From Planctomycetota bacterium (GTDB lineage Bacteria; Planctomycetota; Brocadiia; Brocadiales; Brocadiaceae), in the NCBI GenBank assembly GCA_023261465.1, contig JAHFOW010000055.1, positions 1 through 9,128 on the forward strand: DNA of 9,128 nucleotides, in the 5' to 3' direction. The position numbers and the translations under genes were made by a program. Below, piece after piece: positions 7,301 through 9,128 of this stretch. How positions within the stretch are numbered: position 1 is the first letter of the stretch; each line of letters begins with the position of its first letter. Below the pieces are notes generated by a model that had not been told where the DNA came from, searched no databases, and saw only the letters and a list, made by a program, of their open reading frames with translations.

Positions 7301-7757
7301 AGAGGGCATTGGCCTCATCCAGACTTTTCAAGGGGTGATCGCTTCCGGAAAGTATGGGGACGTGCGCCTTTCCAGCGATTTCTCTGGCCGAGGTTTTATT
7401 GCCAAGCATGTCAAGAATTTCCGGACGGGGACCGACAAAGGCGATGCCGGCCTTTTCGCAGGCACGGGCGAAGTTTGCGTTCTCCGAGAGAAACCCATAG
7501 CCCGGATGGATGGCATCAACTTCCTTCTCTTTGGCAAGATGAATGATTCCATCGATATCCAAATAAGCCTTGACCGGGTCTTTACCCTTGCCAATCTGAT
7601 ACGCCTCGTCAGCTTTAAATCGATGAAGTGCGAAGCGGTCTTCGTGGGAATATATCGCCACGGTTCTTATACCAAGTTCATGCGCTGCACGGTAGACCCG
7701 TATCGCTATTTCACTACGGTTGGCAACGAGAAGCTTTTTAAATTTCCTGATTTCCAT
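4308..7757 (-). CDS. pyc: Pyruvate carboxylase, single-polypeptide, biotin-dependent
   Basis: It converts pyruvate, bicarbonate and ATP to oxaloacetate in the cytosol and refills the TCA cycle and gluconeogenesis. The 1149 residues match the usual length (about 1140-1180). Biotin carboxylase covers about 1-455, with the glycine-rich ATP loop HGGGGRGMRVV (166-176) and EINPRIQVEHTVTE (294-307). The carboxyltransferase begins at LTDTTFRDAHQS (539-550). It carries metal ligands Asp541, His744 and His746 (HLHTHD), the Lys expected to be carbamylated at 715 (AIKDMAG), and the pyruvate-site region LLRASNGVGYTNYPDN. The biotin carrier domain ends the chain with EAMKME, biotin on Lys1115. All key residues are present. 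ATG 7757 is preceded by AAAGG six bases away. Base composition is clearly more GC-rich than in the Argonaute-SIR2 block, so this is presumably a resident gene. Confidence 0.97.
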   Translation of the reverse strand: MEIRKFKKLLVANRSEIAIRVYRAAHELGIRTVAIYSHEDRFALHRFKADEAYQIGKGKDPVKAYLDIDGIIHLAKEKEVDAIHPGYGFLSENANFARACEKAGIAFVGPRPEILDMLGNKTSAREIAGKAHVPILSGSDHPLKSLDEANALCAKMGYPVIIKAAHGGGGRGMRVVRSELELNHRLQEAQRESMAAFGSDECFIEKYVEKARHIEVQILGDKHHNIVHLFERDCSLQRRHQKIVEIAPAQNLAEDVRQGICDAAVKICKSVNYDNAGTVEFLLDTETNKYYFIEINPRIQVEHTVTETITGFDLVKRQILISEGYSLNSPEIRIQNQETIQINCAAFQCRLTTEDPSNKFIPDYGRIQHYRSAGGMGIRLDAGTAFSGAIVTPYYDSLLVKVTASGLSFEDAVHRMDRALHEFRILGVKTNIPFLIKLINHRDFMKGTCTTRFIDENREIFRFSHRRDRATHIMRFMGDVLVNGHPLIKEMPGTICRREAPVPPVDSKNLRPKGNRDLLMEMGPKKFIRHVLREKKLLLTDTTFRDAHQSLLATRMRTMDMLKIIEVYSRNHADFFSIEMWGGATFDTSMRFLKECPWERLRSMRKLAPNILFQMLLRASNGVGYTNYPDNVVKEFIKQAVESGIDVFRVFDSLNWVTNMKVAMDAVLETNAICEAAICYTGDLLDPKRTKYTLDYYVKMAKELEGHGAHILAIKDMAGLLKPYAAHKLVSALKSELKIPIHLHTHDTSGGQIATLIKAAEAGVDIVDVAMGSLSGLTSQPNLNTLVEMLRFHERDTGMDFKALGLLSDYWEVVREYYAPFESIQKASTAEVYHHEIPGGQFTNLFQQAHSMGLAHRWHEITDVYADVNHLFGDIVKVTPSSKVVGDMTLFLVTNNINAQDIVSGGREISFPNSVIEFFEGRLGQPTGGFPKDVQDKILRGAIASMERPGANLPPVDFEEIKKEVESKISRTITNEELMSYLMYPDVFIQYAEHRKKYDDVSVIPTDVFFYGLPMNEEVTIDIEEGKSLIFKLIAISPPNVEGNCTIFFELNGQPREVVIANRKVAASVIRRPRAEEGNIKHVGAPMPGMIVNVKVAVDRKVAKNDPLLIMEAMKMEATIYTEHDGEIGQVLVKAKDCVEAGDLLIVYK

Positions 7758-7768
7758 AAAAAACCTTT
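7758..7768 (-). promoter_or_regulatory. Ribosome binding site of pyruvate carboxylase
   Basis: TTAAAGG followed by six T residues precedes the ATG. The AAAGG core (7768-7764) at a six-base spacing is a good Shine-Dalgarno site. It fixes the start, and it contrasts with the Argonaute and SIR2 genes, which have none. Confidence 0.65.
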
Positions 7769-7841
7769 AAAGAGAGTTCACTAAAACATTCATTGTTTCC
7801 GAAGGTGTCATTTAAGAATCTTTATATTGTATTGTATTCAT

Positions 7842-7856
7842 AATGGCCATGCCATT
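7842..7856. promoter_or_regulatory. Inverted repeat upstream of pyruvate carboxylase, operator candidate
   Basis: AATGGC-CAT-GCCATT is a perfect 6+3+6 inverted repeat, 85 bases before the start codon and beside an AT-rich stretch (ATACAATACAATATAAAG on the minus strand) that could hold the -10 element. The symmetry and place suit a dimeric repressor or activator site. No regulator is identified. Confidence 0.3.
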
Positions 7857-8140
7857 TTAATATCTTAGCAAAAACATTCTTACATTTTTAGCACAAATTG
7901 TAGCGCAGATCCCTATAGCCTGCATTTTTGCGGGGGGACTTCTCGTGAACCTTCGGCGTGGACTCTGTTGAATGCTCAGTTGAAAGGAAATGGGGCAAGG
8001 GGTGTAATTCTGAATGGCATTTCGAGCCGGCTGAACTGTTACCAGGTTTTTAATACCGTACACAAAAAAGAATTACTCCCTGTTAGCAATGCCTATCAAA
8101 AGAAAATACGAAAGATACACGATTTGTCCTCTTGCCTCAA

Positions 8141-9128
8141 TTAATGCCTCTCTATTTTGTCAAGTGCAATAACGCACCGATTAAACTGCGCCCTTAAAAA
8201 TTTATTTTGGTTTAGCCTCTCTTCTAATCTCTTCCTGGCATGGCTCATACCGCCAACTGTCAGGCCACCTAATTCCTGTCCTATTTCTCTTAAACTTTTA
8301 TGAAGTACTAAATAACGGCAGCACAACTCTATAAGCGCCATTCTTGCATCTTGAGCACTTGACCGGCGTTTCAATAAATGATTCCTCTCAACCGTAAAAG
8401 TCTTACATACCTCATCCACTATTTTATCCACAGGTATTTCTTTGACGAGTTTCCCCGATCTTGACTGTTCGGTTAAATCAAGGTTGCCCTTCTTGAGTAC
8501 CTTTTCATAAACCCAATCAACAAAACCCGTTTCACCAAGAACTACTTGCCCTTTAACGTCTTTAAAAGGCGATTCAATTCCTCTTTTGAGTCCTTCTTCA
8601 ACAAAAGCCCTGTATCTTTTACGTCCATTGACATTATCTCCGCCCAAATATCCAAGAACACTGCTGTAACAAACAAAGTCTTCCCGATATCTTACTAATC
8701 CATACCCACGATTGCTGCTCCAGCGATAGTTACGCAAACAAGCAAACCGTTCGGATAACTCCTGTTTACAAACTTTTTTTATCCTGACAGGATTTAAATG
8801 AATATAACGGGAAAGCTCCAGAAGGTAAGAATCCTTATCAATAAGAATTGCTTTATAACGTCCCTGATAGAGATGCCCTGCCCGCTTATGTCTTCTGTTG
8901 TAATACCCTGTGTAAGCAGTGTTGAATCGTTGTGCAAACCGGTTAAGGTTTCCCCGTGGTGTATGGAGAATAAGGTGGAAATGATTATCCATGAGTACAT
9001 AGCCATGTAATTGTACCTTGTATTTCTCAATACTCTCTTGCAATATACACAAAAATCTTTCACGGTCTCCATCGTCTTTAAATATAGCATTCCTCTCATT
9101 ACCGCGACAGGTAAAGTAATACCATGCT
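8141..9128 (-). CDS. Y1 (HUH) REP-associated-type tyrosine transposase, 5' end cut by window edge
   Basis: The frame is open to the window edge, giving 328 visible residues. It begins AWYYFTCRGNERNAIFKDDG, the usual near-N-terminal motif of this family, so only about 15 residues are missing; the internal TTG at 9052 is not the start. The HUH metal site is DNHFHLILHTP. The expected catalytic Tyr lies in the downstream helix NTAYTGYYNRRH, followed by GHLYQGRYKAILID and YIHLNPVR, all typical of Y1_Tnp/TnpA-REP proteins that nick and rejoin single-stranded DNA. The C-terminal third carries IVDEVCKTFTVER and SLREIGQELGGLTVGGMSHA, resembling the DnaA domain IV helix-turn-helix, probably for DNA binding. 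No frameshift or internal stop is seen, so the gene may be active. It could mobilise short palindromic repeats, but the target repeat is not identified. Confidence 0.88.
   Translation of the reverse strand, partial: AWYYFTCRGNERNAIFKDDGDRERFLCILQESIEKYKVQLHGYVLMDNHFHLILHTPRGNLNRFAQRFNTAYTGYYNRRHKRAGHLYQGRYKAILIDKDSYLLELSRYIHLNPVRIKKVCKQELSERFACLRNYRWSSNRGYGLVRYREDFVCYSSVLGYLGGDNVNGRKRYRAFVEEGLKRGIESPFKDVKGQVVLGETGFVDWVYEKVLKKGNLDLTEQSRSGKLVKEIPVDKIVDEVCKTFTVERNHLLKRRSSAQDARMALIELCCRYLVLHKSLREIGQELGGLTVGGMSHARKRLEERLNQNKFLRAQFNRCVIALDKIERH

Larger units (their letters stand above)
7758..8140. other. Gene-free region between pyruvate carboxylase and the Y1 transposase
   Basis: The 383 bases contain the ribosome site, AT-rich promoter zone and inverted repeat of pyruvate carboxylase (7758-7860). 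The rest (about 7860-8140) is more GC-rich, with a small stem around 7919-7934 (CCTGC / GCGGG, T-rich loop). It shows no coding frame with recognisable features. No terminator with a T-run was seen for the transposase. The middle stretch may be a decayed repeat or gene remnant; I cannot name it. Confidence 0.5.

Noticed and set aside
7206..7784. 192-codon plus-strand open frame over the start of pyruvate carboxylase
   Set aside because: Antisense to the biotin carboxylase domain, with no motif and no ribosome site; treated as a shadow frame.
7799..7956. Eight-base inverted repeat CCGAAGGT (7799-7806) and ACCTTCGG (7949-7956)
   Set aside because: The arms are about 140 bases apart with nothing supporting a fold between them; such matches are expected by chance.
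7857..8063. 68-codon minus-strand frame between pyruvate carboxylase and the transposase
   Set aside because: Low-complexity, composition-driven peptide without a domain, ribosome site or operon context; not supported as a gene.
8794..9099. 101-codon minus-strand frame inside the transposase
   Set aside because: Out of frame with the Y1 transposase, whose HUH and downstream motifs cover the same bases.

Overview
The window carries a housekeeping metabolic gene next to a patch of mobile DNA and a two-gene defence module. All full-length genes are on the minus strand. The central gene is a complete single-polypeptide pyruvate carboxylase (4308-7757) with moderate GC, a clear Shine-Dalgarno site and the standard domain order. 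Around it lie a Y1 (HUH) tyrosine transposase cut by the right window edge, a 30-residue transposase tail cut by the left edge, several hairpin-type repeats and degraded mobile-element pieces. This fits a chromosomal accessory region of a bacterium rich in insertion sequences. The pyruvate carboxylase and the repeat style are compatible with an anammox-type planctomycete (Brocadia/Kuenenia-like), but this is a weak guess that the window cannot prove.

Layout from left to right: 1-93, end of an ISAzo13-like transposase on the plus strand; 94-611, non-coding DNA with two diverged copies of a hairpin repeat, an integron attC-like palindrome (443-501) and a weak hairpin; 612-1808, SIR2-domain protein; 1805-3829, catalytically dead Argonaute; 3886-4104, truncated HNH nuclease gene; 4108-4231, element-end-like palindrome and a 34-codon ORF; 4308-7757, pyruvate carboxylase; 7758-8140, its upstream region plus unexplained DNA; 8141-9128, Y1 transposase with a DnaA-like C-terminal helix-turn-helix region.

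The most interesting content is the Argonaute-SIR2 pair. The two genes overlap by an ATGA stop-start junction and must be co-expressed. The Argonaute (674 aa) keeps a complete Y-K-Q-K 5'-phosphate pocket in its MID domain and a hydrophobic C-terminus. In its PIWI domain the two recognisable catalytic Asp positions are Gly and Tyr. It is longer than a short pAgo, and its SIR2 partner is too short to contain an APAZ domain. That matches the long-B, catalytically inactive pAgo systems with a separate SIR2 effector better than the short SPARSA type. The likely job is guide-directed sensing of invading nucleic acid by the Argonaute, then NAD+ depletion by SIR2 and abortive infection.

The HNH-Argonaute-SIR2 block is visibly more AT-rich than the carboxylase and lacks Shine-Dalgarno sites. 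It is bordered by an attC-like site on one side and a mobile-element scar on the other. I infer that it was acquired horizontally, perhaps from a Bacteroidota-like donor.
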